Assembly (NCBI GenBank): GCA_024280035.1
Contig: JAJRQV010000011.1
Coordinates: 1-64,000, forward strand
Length of the DNA: 64,000 nucleotides
From: Campylobacterales bacterium
GTDB taxonomy: Bacteria; Campylobacterota; Campylobacteria; Campylobacterales; Sulfurimonadaceae
Direction: 5' to 3'
Shown piece by piece: positions 17,993 through 26,430 of this stretch. The first letter of the stretch is position 1; every line of letters begins with the position of its first letter. Both the position numbers and the translations under genes were made by a program. The notes beneath the pieces were generated by a model. That model worked only from the letters and a program-made list of their open reading frames with translations. It did not search any database and had not been told where the DNA came from.

Positions 17993-18523
17993 AAGCTCTC
18001 CTCTATAGTCCTCTTTAAAATCTACATATCGATAAGAAGAAGCATAAAGTTCTTTTACCTCTTCCTCGCTAAGTTCTCTAACAACTTTGGCAGGGCTTCC
18101 CATAATTAGTGAACGTGGAGGAAAGACCTTGTTTTTAGTCACCAGTGAACCCGCGCCAACAATAGACTCTTTTCCAATAACAGCGCCATCTAAAATGGTT
18201 GCAGACATACCAATAAGACAGGCATCTTCAATGGTACAACCGTGCATCATTACGCGATGACCAATGGTGACGTCTGAGCCAATAATAGTAGGGTTGCCAT
18301 CGCTCATATCTTCTTTTTTGTAATGGGTTACATGAATCATTGAGAGGTCTTGAATATTTGTTCTGTCCCCAATAGCGATGTAATGAACATCTCCTCGAAC
18401 CACACAGCCAAACCAGATAGAGACATCTGTACCTAAGGTGACATTCCCAATAACATCCGCAGAGGGAGCAATCCATGTTTTATCACCAATTTTTGGAGAC
18501 CACTTTTTAAATGTATAAGTCAT
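17984..18523 (-). CDS. Gamma-carbonic anhydrase family protein
   Basis: This 179-residue left-handed beta-helix protein is made of hexapeptide repeats ((I/V/L)GxxxxI-like turns). The histidines of a trimeric zinc site are present (MIHVTH, and TIGHRVMMHGC). Relatives include YrdA, PaaY and Cam-type carbonic anhydrases; activity in short forms without the acidic loop is uncertain. AAAGGAT precedes ATG. It stands between two intergenic purine/pyrimidine hairpins. The C-terminal codons run into the left hairpin. Confidence 0.88.
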   Translation of the reverse strand: MTYTFKKWSPKIGDKTWIAPSADVIGNVTLGTDVSIWFGCVVRGDVHYIAIGDRTNIQDLSMIHVTHYKKEDMSDGNPTIIGSDVTIGHRVMMHGCTIEDACLIGMSATILDGAVIGKESIVGAGSLVTKNKVFPPRSLIMGSPAKVVRELSEEEVKELYASSYRYVDFKEDYRGELEG

Positions 18524-18541
18524 ATATAAATCCTTTAAAAG

Positions 18542-18618
18542 AGGCTAATGGGGTGATGAGAATAAGTGGTGAAGAAGATTTATCTTCCTTACCCCTTTAT
18601 CTTATTAGCCCTTCACCT
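18542..18618. repeat. Purine-rich / pyrimidine-rich imperfect hairpin
   Basis: GGCTAATGGGGTGATGAG is followed by CTTACCCCTTTATCTTATT and AGCCCTTCACC, which carry complements of the same words (GGCTAAT/ATTAGCC, GGTGAAG/CTTCACC, GGGGT/ACCCC) in partly shuffled order. It lies between ppk and the gamma-carbonic anhydrase gene and may terminate or process the ppk transcript. Confidence 0.45.
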
Positions 18619-18625
18619 TATAAAA

Positions 18626-20716
18626 TTAGCTCTCTTTAAACAGACGTGTAGCTAACTGTTCAACATAATTAGGGTTTTCTTTTTTAAGCGCCTTATGTAC
18701 TTTTTCGGTATGGGTCTCAATAAGACGTTGATTATTAATTTTTTTAGCCTTGTTTGTTGGTATTTTTGTATAACCACCATCATCTTTAAGCTCATAGGCC
18801 AGAACATTATCATTACATTGAAGCTGTAAAATCTGTAAGAGTTTAGCCGCTGATGCCTTATCTGAAATGCCGGTAAGCAGTTCAATACGACGAATAAGAT
18901 TTCTAGGCATCCAGTCTGCACTGGATATATAAATTTGAGGACTAGCATGTTTAAAGTAAAAAATACGCGCATGTTCTAGGTATTTACCAATAATAGAAAT
19001 AACACGAATGTTCTCACTCAAATCTTTAATGCCTGGTTTAAGACAACAGATCCCACGTACAATAAGTTCCACTTTTACACCTGCTTGAGATGCCTTATAT
19101 AAAGCGCGTATCACATCTTCATCTACTAAAGAGTTTACCTTAACGATAATATGCCCTTCTTTTTGCATTTTTGCCTCATTTTGTATCATCGACAGAAGTT
19201 TAGGTTTCATCTGTGTTGGTGCCATGTACAGACGATTTAACTTGCCTTTTTTAGAGAATCCTGTTAAAAAATGAAAGAAACGTGTAACATCATTTACAAT
19301 CTCTTCATTACAAGTTAAGTAGGAGGTGTCGGTATATATTTTTGCTGTGGTCGCATTATAATTACCTGTTCCAATATGGGCATATTGTTTGAGTGTATCA
19401 CCTACACGTTTAGTGACTAAGGCTGCTTTGGCATGAACTTTAAAGCCCTTAATACCAAAGATAACATGCGCACCTGATTGTTCTAACTGTTTTGCCCAAA
19501 TAAGATTGTTTTCTTCATCAAAACGTGCTTTTAATTCAACCATAACAGTAACTTGTTTTCCTGATTCTGCTGCAGAGGTAAGGGCATTTACAATAGGGGA
19601 ATTTGCCCCTGCACGGTATAAGGTCATACGAATAGCAAAAACATCAGGGTCCTTAGCTGCTTGCTGAATGAGTCTAGTAATCGGATCAAAACTTTCATAC
19701 GGATGATAAAGCAGAACATCTCGTTTATCTAAGACAGAAAAAACACTTTCATCAGTGTCAAAAGGGGGTAGATTTCTTGGTTTATATAGAGGTACGGTAA
19801 GTTGGGCAAAGTTTTTATTGCCTACAATCTGCCATAAAGAACCAAGGTTAAGCCAAGTATTAAAGTAATAAATATCTTCTTTAAAAACATTAGTATGACG
19901 GTTAAAAAAGTTAATAAGGTCTTCATCTGCATTAGAACCTAATTCAAGTCTAACCATCTCTCCACGTTTACGAAGACGAAGCCCCTCTTCAAGAATCTCC
20001 ATAAAATCATCGGCTTCTTCTTCTTCGATGGTAATATCAGCATTTCTAGTAACACGAAATGAAGAATATTTAATAAGTTCAAATCCTGGAAAAAGATCAG
20101 AAACATGTTCAGCAACTAAGGTTTCAACAGGTACATACACATTATCAAGTTCAATAAAACGAGAGAGCATTCTTGGCACACGAATAAGACCAAAACGAAT
20201 CTCTTGAGTTTCGGTATCACGAAGTTGAACAATAACCCCAAAACTAAGGTTGTTTAGATGAGGGAAAGGGTGAGTTGCATCCACGGCAATAGGAACAATA
20301 ACAGGATAAATATAGGTATTAAAATATTCATCTAAGGTGCGTTTTTCTTTAACAGAAACTTCTTGGTACTCTTTAATAAAAAGGTTCTCTTTTTCAAGTT
20401 CTCGAAAAATATTAATAAGGGTATATTCAACAACCTGTTTCTCTTGATGAAGATACTTTCGAATCTCACGAAGTTGTTGTAATGGTGTGAGTCTGTCTGC
20501 TCCTGAAACAATTACCCCCGCAGTAAAAAGTTTCTTAAGCCCTGCTACACGAATCATATAAAATTCGTCAAGATTTGTTCCATAAATGGCTAGGAATTTT
20601 AACCTTTCTAGTAGAGGTAAGGCCTCATCTTGTGCCTGATGCAGTACACGTGTATTAAACTGCAGCCATGAAAGCTCACGATTAAGGTAATATTTTGGGT
20701 CTTTAAGATTTAGCAT
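18626..20716 (-). CDS. ppk1: Polyphosphate kinase 1
   Basis: This 696-residue enzyme reversibly polymerises ATP gamma-phosphate into polyphosphate. Its domains follow the PPK1 order: N-terminal helical (YYLNRELSWLQFNTRVL), head, and two C-terminal PLD-like domains. The phospho-histidine region is GFKVHAKAALVTKR, with a second catalytic region LEHARIFYFKHA. DPITRLIQQAAKDPDVFAIR is typical. The length is normal. No exopolyphosphatase gene is adjacent. Confidence 0.96.
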   Translation of the reverse strand: MLNLKDPKYYLNRELSWLQFNTRVLHQAQDEALPLLERLKFLAIYGTNLDEFYMIRVAGLKKLFTAGVIVSGADRLTPLQQLREIRKYLHQEKQVVEYTLINIFRELEKENLFIKEYQEVSVKEKRTLDEYFNTYIYPVIVPIAVDATHPFPHLNNLSFGVIVQLRDTETQEIRFGLIRVPRMLSRFIELDNVYVPVETLVAEHVSDLFPGFELIKYSSFRVTRNADITIEEEEADDFMEILEEGLRLRKRGEMVRLELGSNADEDLINFFNRHTNVFKEDIYYFNTWLNLGSLWQIVGNKNFAQLTVPLYKPRNLPPFDTDESVFSVLDKRDVLLYHPYESFDPITRLIQQAAKDPDVFAIRMTLYRAGANSPIVNALTSAAESGKQVTVMVELKARFDEENNLIWAKQLEQSGAHVIFGIKGFKVHAKAALVTKRVGDTLKQYAHIGTGNYNATTAKIYTDTSYLTCNEEIVNDVTRFFHFLTGFSKKGKLNRLYMAPTQMKPKLLSMIQNEAKMQKEGHIIVKVNSLVDEDVIRALYKASQAGVKVELIVRGICCLKPGIKDLSENIRVISIIGKYLEHARIFYFKHASPQIYISSADWMPRNLIRRIELLTGISDKASAAKLLQILQLQCNDNVLAYELKDDGGYTKIPTNKAKKINNQRLIETHTEKVHKALKKENPNYVEQLATRLFKES

Positions 20717-20794
20717 AGTATTTCCATAATTATATTTATATTGTTATATTATAGCTAAAAATTATTTTATTAAGATTATGAGTGAAAGAGATGC

Positions 20795-22768
20795 TTAAAG
20801 TTTTTTAATCTTTTCGATCTCATCACGAAGCCGTGCGGCTTCTTCAAACTCAAGCAGTTTAGCGGCTTGTTTCATTTTTACATTAAGTACATCAAGCAGT
20901 TTTTTACGTTCACGTGCAGGCATTTTTTCTGATTTTTTACTCTTATTATAAAGTTCTCCTGCATCTTCGACCTTTAAGTCAGTATCCAGTTTTCGAATAA
21001 CTGTTTTGGGTGTAATTCCATGTTCTTTATTATAATTATCTTGGAGCTCCCGTCTAGCTATTGTGGTGTCCATCGCTTTTTTCATGGACTTTGTAATTTT
21101 ATTGGCATATAAAACTACTCGACCTTCTGCATTTCTAGCTGCTCTTCCCATGGTTTGAATAAGAGCTGTTTCTGAGCGTAAAAAGCCCTCTTTATCAGCA
21201 TCTAAAATCGCTACTAAACTCACTTCAGGTAAATCAAGCCCTTCTCGTAATAAGTTAATTCCAATTAAAACATCAAACTCACCTTGTCGTAATCCCCGTA
21301 TAATCTGATTTCTTTCAATCGCATCAATATCAGAATGCATGTATTGTACTTTGATACCCAAATCAGCAAGATATTTTGTTAAAGCTTCGGACATTTTTTT
21401 AGTTAAGGTGGTTACGAGTATTCTCTCATTTTTAAGGACTGTTTTTTTAATCTCATCATGCAGGTCTTCTACCTGATTGTCAGAGCTTCTTACTTCGATA
21501 ATAGGGTCAAGTAGTCCTGTAGGACGGATAATTTGTTTAGCTACAGCAGAAGAGAGTTCAAGTTCAACCTCATTAGGAGTAGCCGATACAAAAAGATAAA
21601 AAGGAGCTTTTTCTATAAACTCATCATACCTAAAAGGGCGGTTATCTAATGCTGAAGGCAGACGAAATCCATAGTCTACTAAAACCTCTTTACGGCTTCT
21701 GTCTCCAGCGTACATTCCACGAAACTGAGGCAGGGAGACATGAGATTCATCTACAATAACTAAGTACTCTTTATGCCTTTGAGCAAAGTAGTCCAAAAGG
21801 GTAAAAGGAGCTTCTCCCTCTTTTTTATCTGTTAAATGCCGAGAATAGTTTTCTACGCCTTTACACATTCCTGTAGCTTCAAGCATCTCTAAATCAAACT
21901 CAGTTCTTTGTTTAATACGTTGGTACTCTACCCGTTTATCTTCTGTAGAGAAGTAGTTAAGTCTCTGGTCTAACTCTTTTTCAATTCTTTTAATAGCACG
22001 TGATAGTTTTTCATTTCCTACCGCAAACTGTGAAGTGGCATATATAGTTACCTTTTTGAAGTCTTCAATCTTTTTGTTCTGTAAAACATCTATGCTGTAA
22101 ATAGAATCAACAACATCACCAAAAAACTCAATACGAATAGCTTCATCTTCATGATAGGCAGGAAAGACATCAATAACATCACCTGAAACACGAATATTTC
22201 CACGGTCAAAGAAATTATCATTCCGAGTGTAACCCATTTCAACAAGACGTAAGAGAAGCTGTTTTTGATTGATTTCATCATCAAGAGCAATGGCTTGAAC
22301 CATTTTCACGTATTCGTCAGGATCACCTAACCCGTAATTAGCTGAAACAGAAGCGACACAGATAACATCATCATAAGACAGAAGATTTGCTGTAGCAGAG
22401 AGTCGAAGACGTTCTAACTCTTCATTAATAGAAGAGTCTTTTTCAATAAAGAGGTCTTGCCTAGGAATATAGGCTTCAGGCTGGTAATAATCATAATAAG
22501 AGATAAAGTATTCAACATGATTGTCAGGAAAAAAACCACGAAATTCAGAATAGAGTTGAGCCGCTAATGTTTTATTGTGGGTCATAATCAAAGTGGGTAT
22601 CTGCATCTCTTGGATAACCTGTGCCATAGTAAAGGTTTTACCTGAACCGGTTACTCCTTCTAGGGTGTTGTAACGGTTCTTGGCTTTAATACTATTGCTG
22701 AGTACTTTAATAGCCTCAGGTTGGTCACCTGCAGGTTTGTATGCTGAGTGGAGCTGAAACTTTGTCAT
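20795..22768 (-). CDS. uvrB: UvrABC excinuclease subunit B
   Basis: This DNA-repair helicase-like subunit verifies damage delivered by UvrA and recruits UvrC. Walker A is [12 protein letters not shown], the beta-hairpin region [13 protein letters not shown], then DESH box, motif [11 protein letters not shown] and a C-terminal UVR domain ([14 protein letters not shown]) that binds UvrC. Two nearby in-frame ATGs exist. The AGAAGG ribosome site is eight bases before ATG 22768 and only two before ATG 22774, so I chose 22768 (657 residues). Confidence 0.96.
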   Translation of the reverse strand: MTKFQLHSAYKPAGDQPEAIKVLSNSIKAKNRYNTLEGVTGSGKTFTMAQVIQEMQIPTLIMTHNKTLAAQLYSEFRGFFPDNHVEYFISYYDYYQPEAYIPRQDLFIEKDSSINEELERLRLSATANLLSYDDVICVASVSANYGLGDPDEYVKMVQAIALDDEINQKQLLLRLVEMGYTRNDNFFDRGNIRVSGDVIDVFPAYHEDEAIRIEFFGDVVDSIYSIDVLQNKKIEDFKKVTIYATSQFAVGNEKLSRAIKRIEKELDQRLNYFSTEDKRVEYQRIKQRTEFDLEMLEATGMCKGVENYSRHLTDKKEGEAPFTLLDYFAQRHKEYLVIVDESHVSLPQFRGMYAGDRSRKEVLVDYGFRLPSALDNRPFRYDEFIEKAPFYLFVSATPNEVELELSSAVAKQIIRPTGLLDPIIEVRSSDNQVEDLHDEIKKTVLKNERILVTTLTKKMSEALTKYLADLGIKVQYMHSDIDAIERNQIIRGLRQGEFDVLIGINLLREGLDLPEVSLVAILDADKEGFLRSETALIQTMGRAARNAEGRVVLYANKITKSMKKAMDTTIARRELQDNYNKEHGITPKTVIRKLDTDLKVEDAGELYNKSKKSEKMPARERKKLLDVLNVKMKQAAKLLEFEEAARLRDEIEKIKKL

Positions 22769-22942
22769 AAGCATAACCTTCTATTTTGTATATTGCGAAA
22801 TTATAGCTTTTTATTGATTGATTTATATTTTTAATAGCTATGGCTGCTAAGGTAAGGCTATAAAAGAAGATAAAAAACTCTAAATTTTTGTAATGACTTA
22901 GTACGTATGTTTATCTTATTTAATTTAAAACAAATCTGCATG

Positions 22943-23290
22943 CTAAAAGAAGATAGTATAGTTACGGTCTTTACGCATATTTTCTAATATCTTTTTTGCT
23001 TTTTGTTTAGTCTTTTCATCAAAATAAATTAGCATATTTCTTGAAAATATAAAATCAAACCTTCTTAATTCTAAAAACTCTTTATCAAAGATATTTATCA
23101 GCTTAAATTTAACCTGATTTTTTATATTTTCTTTTAAAATATAGCTACTTCCTTTTTGTCTAAAATATTTACCTAAAACACTTTGGGGTATATAGCTTAT
23201 ATTTCTTTTCGTATAAATGGCTTCTTGAGCCTTTTGCAGTGCTTCTTCATTAATATCAATTCCTATGATGTCTTTACAAAGAGAGGCTTA
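22943..23290 (-). pseudogene. cheR: Remnant of a CheR-type methyltransferase
   Basis: An open stretch of about 115 codons without a start reads CKDIIGIDINEEALQKAQEA and later FDFIFSRNMLIYFDEKTK. Both are hallmark segments of the SAM-binding domain of CheR chemoreceptor methyltransferases. The 5' side is cut by an in-frame TAA just upstream, so the N-terminal helical domain and the SAM glycine loop are missing. The 3' side ends abruptly after KKILENMRKDRN instead of the usual family C-terminus. No other chemotaxis gene is nearby. The rest of the 22769-23495 gap is AT-rich with nothing recognised. Confidence 0.7.
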
Positions 23291-23495
23291 TATTATGTAT
23301 AGATATATTTTTTTAAATAGAGACCTTATCTAAAGTAATTATGAGTGTAAATTAAGCAAAAGATTGATATTAAGATTTACAAAAACAGTAGAGTTGTGAA
23401 AAATTATATTTTATGAGGCTAAAATAAATGAATAATAACTTACTGTATATTAGTGACATGTATTAAAATAAGGCTAATCTGCCTTAAATCCCTGC

Positions 23496-23906
23496 TTAAT
23501 CATGAGAATTTTTTATTTCGCAGCTTTTTAAGTCTTGTCTTTTTTGTGAGTACTTGTGGATGATGTTTTCCATTCTCATTGTAGCCAATAAAGCAACTAA
23601 AAAAGTTAGGGCAAAGGCATAACTATATTCGAGATTAAAAAGATAAGTAATAAGTACAAAAGATAGTAATGGAATAGCAACAAAAAAGGTACCTAATAAA
23701 ACCTTTAATTTAAATTTTACATATTTTTCAAAATTTGAATGACTACCTTGTGTGTTGACAAGAGAGTTAAATTCTAAATTTTTTAGTTCTTTAAAAAGAT
23801 CTATTTGTATGTTCTTGTTTTTGTAACTCTTTTCTGTTTTCTCAAAAATAGACTTTAAGTTGTTACATAAAAAACTGTCAGTTGTATTTAAAAATAATTT
23901 TAACAC
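23496..23906 (-). CDS. Hypothetical membrane protein
   Basis: This 136-residue protein has a charged N-terminal cytosolic part (1-67) and two membrane helices (about 70-91 and 93-110) followed by a basic tail with KYSQKRQDLKS. No family is recognised. The base composition is very AT-rich, like its surroundings and the adjacent cheR remnant, so this patch (22.8-24.1 kb) may be a degraded or acquired island. GGAAAT precedes the ATG. Confidence 0.55.
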   Translation of the reverse strand: MLKLFLNTTDSFLCNNLKSIFEKTEKSYKNKNIQIDLFKELKNLEFNSLVNTQGSHSNFEKYVKFKLKVLLGTFFVAIPLLSFVLITYLFNLEYSYAFALTFLVALLATMRMENIIHKYSQKRQDLKSCEIKNSHD

Positions 23907-24115
23907 GATAATTTCCTTTTTATTAATAGTATTATAACATAATATTATTTAATGATTAATTAATGGTTATCTACAGTAGAATCAAAAGAATATAATCTAC
24001 ACAGTAATACATATTTAAGAATACAAGTCTCAAAAGAGGCAAGTTTTATAAGACATAAGTGTTATACTAAAGAAATGTATTATAAGTAAATTCTATTTAA
24101 TAAAAGGACGTGTCG

Positions 24116-24376
24116 ATGAATGAGAAGAAAGAAAACTATAATATTGAAGCCCTGAACAGAGAAAAAAGAGAAAAACTTTTGAAGTTTGCATCAATAACAC
24201 TTTTCATTTTAACCCTAGCCGCCATATATTTTGAGTTTTATGATGAGACCTATGTGCCCCCATTCTTACGAATCTTTTTAGCGATGTATTGGTTGTATTC
24301 ACTTTTTGGTGTCATAATTTCAAAAAGAGGAAGTGATGAGTGGGTATCACGATTATACTTTAATGTATCGAAGTAA
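24116..24376 (+). CDS. Hypothetical two-helix membrane protein
   Basis: From ATG 24116 this gives 86 residues. The AAAAGGA ribosome site is correctly spaced for it, while the in-frame GTG at 24110 is too close. A polar, Lys/Glu-rich N-terminus (1-24) precedes two membrane helices (about 26-44 and 52-69) and a short tail. I do not recognise the family. It lies upstream of the coiled-coil pair but 75 bases away. Confidence 0.65.
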   Translation: MNEKKENYNIEALNREKREKLLKFASITLFILTLAAIYFEFYDETYVPPFLRIFLAMYWLYSLFGVIISKRGSDEWVSRLYFNVSK

Positions 24377-24451
24377 AAATACTTTTTTAACACCGTTGCC
24401 TTTTTTACTAAATAGTGTTAGAATTATAGCAATTAATATAAAAGAGTAATA

Positions 24452-24673
24452 ATGATGAATATAATTGAACAGCTTAATGAGAAAATTGATGCGATGCTAA
24501 ATCGTTATGAAACAATGAAAACAGAAAATGAAACATTACGAACAGAGGTAGTGAGTTATAAAGCACAAAGTGAAGCAAAAGATACACAAATTAATAAACT
24601 CGAAGAAGATAATGCAATGAAAGATATTGAGATAGAAGATATTGTTAAAAAGATTGAGTTAGCTCTCGGATGA
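24452..24673 (+). CDS. Small coiled-coil protein (ZapB-like in form)
   Basis: This 73-residue protein is almost wholly heptad-patterned coiled coil (IIEQLNEKIDAMLNRYETMK...), acidic and without Cys or Pro. It resembles ZapB-type division proteins or tropomyosin-like dimers in size and composition, but sequence identity cannot be claimed. It overlaps the next gene by ATGA, so the two are made together and probably act together. Confidence 0.65.
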   Translation: MMNIIEQLNEKIDAMLNRYETMKTENETLRTEVVSYKAQSEAKDTQINKLEEDNAMKDIEIEDIVKKIELALG

Positions 24674-24882
24674 GTAAAAAAGTCACTCTAACCATCAATG
24701 GAAGTCGTTTTGACATAGACTTAGAAGATGGTTTCGCCGGTTATATGGATAATGAACTTGATAAAGAGTTTAACATTCATGGCAATAATGACATAAAATC
24801 ACTGCTTCAAGCCTATATCAAAAAAAATTATGAACTCTACGAAGCAAAACAGAAACTCAAAGAGACCTTAAAAAAAATATAA
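24670..24882 (+). CDS. Small protein, ZapA-like in form
   Basis: This 70-residue protein starts with a beta-hairpin pattern (KKVTLTINGSRFDIDLEDG) similar in shape to the ZapA N-terminus, and ends in a helix rich in Lys and Glu. ZapA binds FtsZ and pairs with coiled-coil ZapB in other bacteria. The overlap with the coiled-coil gene makes a ZapA/ZapB-like pair an attractive but unproven reading. It is shorter than typical ZapA. Confidence 0.55.
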   Translation: MSKKVTLTINGSRFDIDLEDGFAGYMDNELDKEFNIHGNNDIKSLLQAYIKKNYELYEAKQKLKETLKKI

Positions 24883-25023
24883 AACAATAAAAAAACACGT
24901 TCTTTAACCCTGCTTACGATATTTCACAGACATTGACAGATTAAGTTAACTATAAGTAAAAATGATTTACAATGCTTTTTAAGGTTACTAGAGTAATCTA
25001 TATTTTAAAACAAGGAGTAAGAC

Positions 25024-25446
25024 ATGAAAAAAGGTTTTACTATGATCGAATTAATTTTCGTTATCGTTATTCTAGGTATTTTAGCAGCAGTTGCTATTCC
25101 AAGACTTGCAGCTACTCGTAATGATGCTACGGCTTCTACTTTAGCTACTTCTGCAGCTACATGTGTTAATGATGCTGGTGGTGCATATATGATGGATGGT
25201 TTATTTGCTGGTACTGGTGGTGCACCGAATGGATTGCCAGCAGCTTCTGCTGCGTGTGCAGACGCTTTAGCCATTCCAACAGGTGGTGCAGCTGCTTGTT
25301 ATACAATCACTGCAAATGATACAGCTGGTACATTAACAGTTACTGACGTTCCTGGTGCAACAGCACAAGATGTGTGTACTTTAGCAGGTCTTTTAACCAG
25401 ACAAAATGGTTTATCTTCTGCTGCTGGTGTTATACACCAATTCTAG
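25024..25446 (+). CDS. Type IV pilin / pseudopilin-like protein 1
   Basis: This 140-residue protein has a short basic leader MKKG, then F and the hydrophobic helix FTMIELIFVIVILGILAAVA with Glu at mature position 5. This is the prepilin peptidase (PilD) signature. The exported head is Ala/Gly/Thr-rich with several Cys residues that could pair. A strong AAGGAG site and a hairpin just after the stop suggest it is made in excess over the two downstream pilins. It resembles them in the ends SSAAGVIHQF and SSPAGVTHQF. Confidence 0.85.
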   Translation: MKKGFTMIELIFVIVILGILAAVAIPRLAATRNDATASTLATSAATCVNDAGGAYMMDGLFAGTGGAPNGLPAASAACADALAIPTGGAAACYTITANDTAGTLTVTDVPGATAQDVCTLAGLLTRQNGLSSAAGVIHQF

Positions 25447-25454
25447 ATTATACT

Positions 25455-25479
25455 TCTATAAGTCTTATTGGCTTATAGA
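25455..25479 (+). terminator. Intra-operon hairpin after pilin 1
   Basis: TCTATAAG (25455-25462) pairs perfectly with CTTATAGA (25472-25479) around a nine-base loop. Placed nine bases after the first pilin stop and before the next two, it could attenuate transcription or protect the upstream mRNA. The following sequence is not a pure U run, so a processing role is possible. Confidence 0.45.
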
Positions 25480-25598
25480 GTACATTCGAGTAAAATAAAG
25501 TTTTTTGGAGAAGTAATTTTTACTTTTGTATAAAGTTTTATTTCTTCATTTCCCTCCATTAGGATATACATTTTTACATAAAAACTAAGGTGATGCTT

Positions 25599-25976
25599 AT
25601 GCGTTTAGCTTTTACTATAATAGAGTTGATATTTGTAATTGTTATATTAGGTGTTTTGGCTGCTATTGCAATACCAAAAATGGCTACTACTCGAAATGAT
25701 GCATTGGCTTCAACAATAGCATTTAATCTCTCTGACTGTATTCAGTTTTCGGGGAGTTCTTTTATTACAAACTCTATTTTTGATATAACAAGTGATGCCT
25801 GCATTTCGGCATCTATAACAAACTTGTGTTTTACTATCACTCCTAATAATGTAAACGATACATTATTAGTTCAAAATGTTGCAGGAGCTGCAGCTGGTTC
25901 AGTATGCTCTACTGCTCAACTTTTGACGGCTAGAACGAATATTTCATCGCCAGCAGGAGTAACTCATCAATTTTAA
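25599..25976 (+). CDS. Type IV pilin / pseudopilin-like protein 2
   Basis: From ATG 25599 (AAGG spaced eight bases; earlier GTG 25590 and ATG 25593 lie too close) the protein has 125 residues. The leader MRLA is followed by FTIIELIFVIVILGVLAAIA, with Glu5 present; cleavage would be after Ala rather than Gly. The exported part has four Cys residues and ends SSPAGVTHQF, like pilin 1. It looks like a diverged duplicate. Pilin 3 follows after ten bases. Confidence 0.8.
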   Translation: MRLAFTIIELIFVIVILGVLAAIAIPKMATTRNDALASTIAFNLSDCIQFSGSSFITNSIFDITSDACISASITNLCFTITPNNVNDTLLVQNVAGAAAGSVCSTAQLLTARTNISSPAGVTHQF

Positions 25977-25986
25977 AGGAGAAAAT

Positions 25987-26430
25987 ATGATTAATAATAG
26001 AAAAGCTTTCACGATGATAGAACTTGTTTTTGTAATTGTAGTCTTGGGAATACTTGCATCAGTAGCAATTCCAAGGTTTGCAGCGACAAGAGATGATGCG
26101 CAAATTGCAAAAGGACGTTCTGATATTTCTTCAATTCGCGCTGGAATTATAACGGAAAGACAGGGGAGACTCTTTAGAGGAAATTCTTCTTTTATAACAA
26201 ATGCAGCAATGGACTCAGCGGCTGGACTTTTTGATGGGGTTATGGCTTATCCAATTACTGCTGGTGCAGTAGGTGAAAAAGGACGTTGGCGAGCTGTTGT
26301 TGCAGGGACAACATACACTTTTATTATAAATGCAGGAACAGCAACCTTCACCTACAATCAAGCTAATGGTGTGTTTGATTGTGTGACGAATAACCCTAAT
26401 GCCGCATGTACAGCCTTCACTGCTAACTAA
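25987..26430 (+). CDS. Type IV pilin / pseudopilin-like protein 3
   Basis: This 147-residue prepilin has leader MINNRKA, then FTMIELVFVIVVLGILASVA with Glu5. After the helix comes ARDDAQIAKGRSDISSIRAGI, typical of Campylobacterota pseudopilins, and a head with two Cys residues near the C-terminus. An AAGGAG site precedes ATG. Its stop directly abuts the TTG start of priA. A role in DNA uptake or a minor pilus is plausible given comEC 4.5 kb downstream, but pilus assembly genes are not in the window. Confidence 0.85.
   Translation: MINNRKAFTMIELVFVIVVLGILASVAIPRFAATRDDAQIAKGRSDISSIRAGIITERQGRLFRGNSSFITNAAMDSAAGLFDGVMAYPITAGAVGEKGRWRAVVAGTTYTFIINAGTATFTYNQANGVFDCVTNNPNAACTAFTAN

Noticed and set aside
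17922-18618. CRISPR-like array from GAAGG repeats
   Set aside because: Units are seven bases, degenerate and palindromically arranged, without unique spacers or cas genes.
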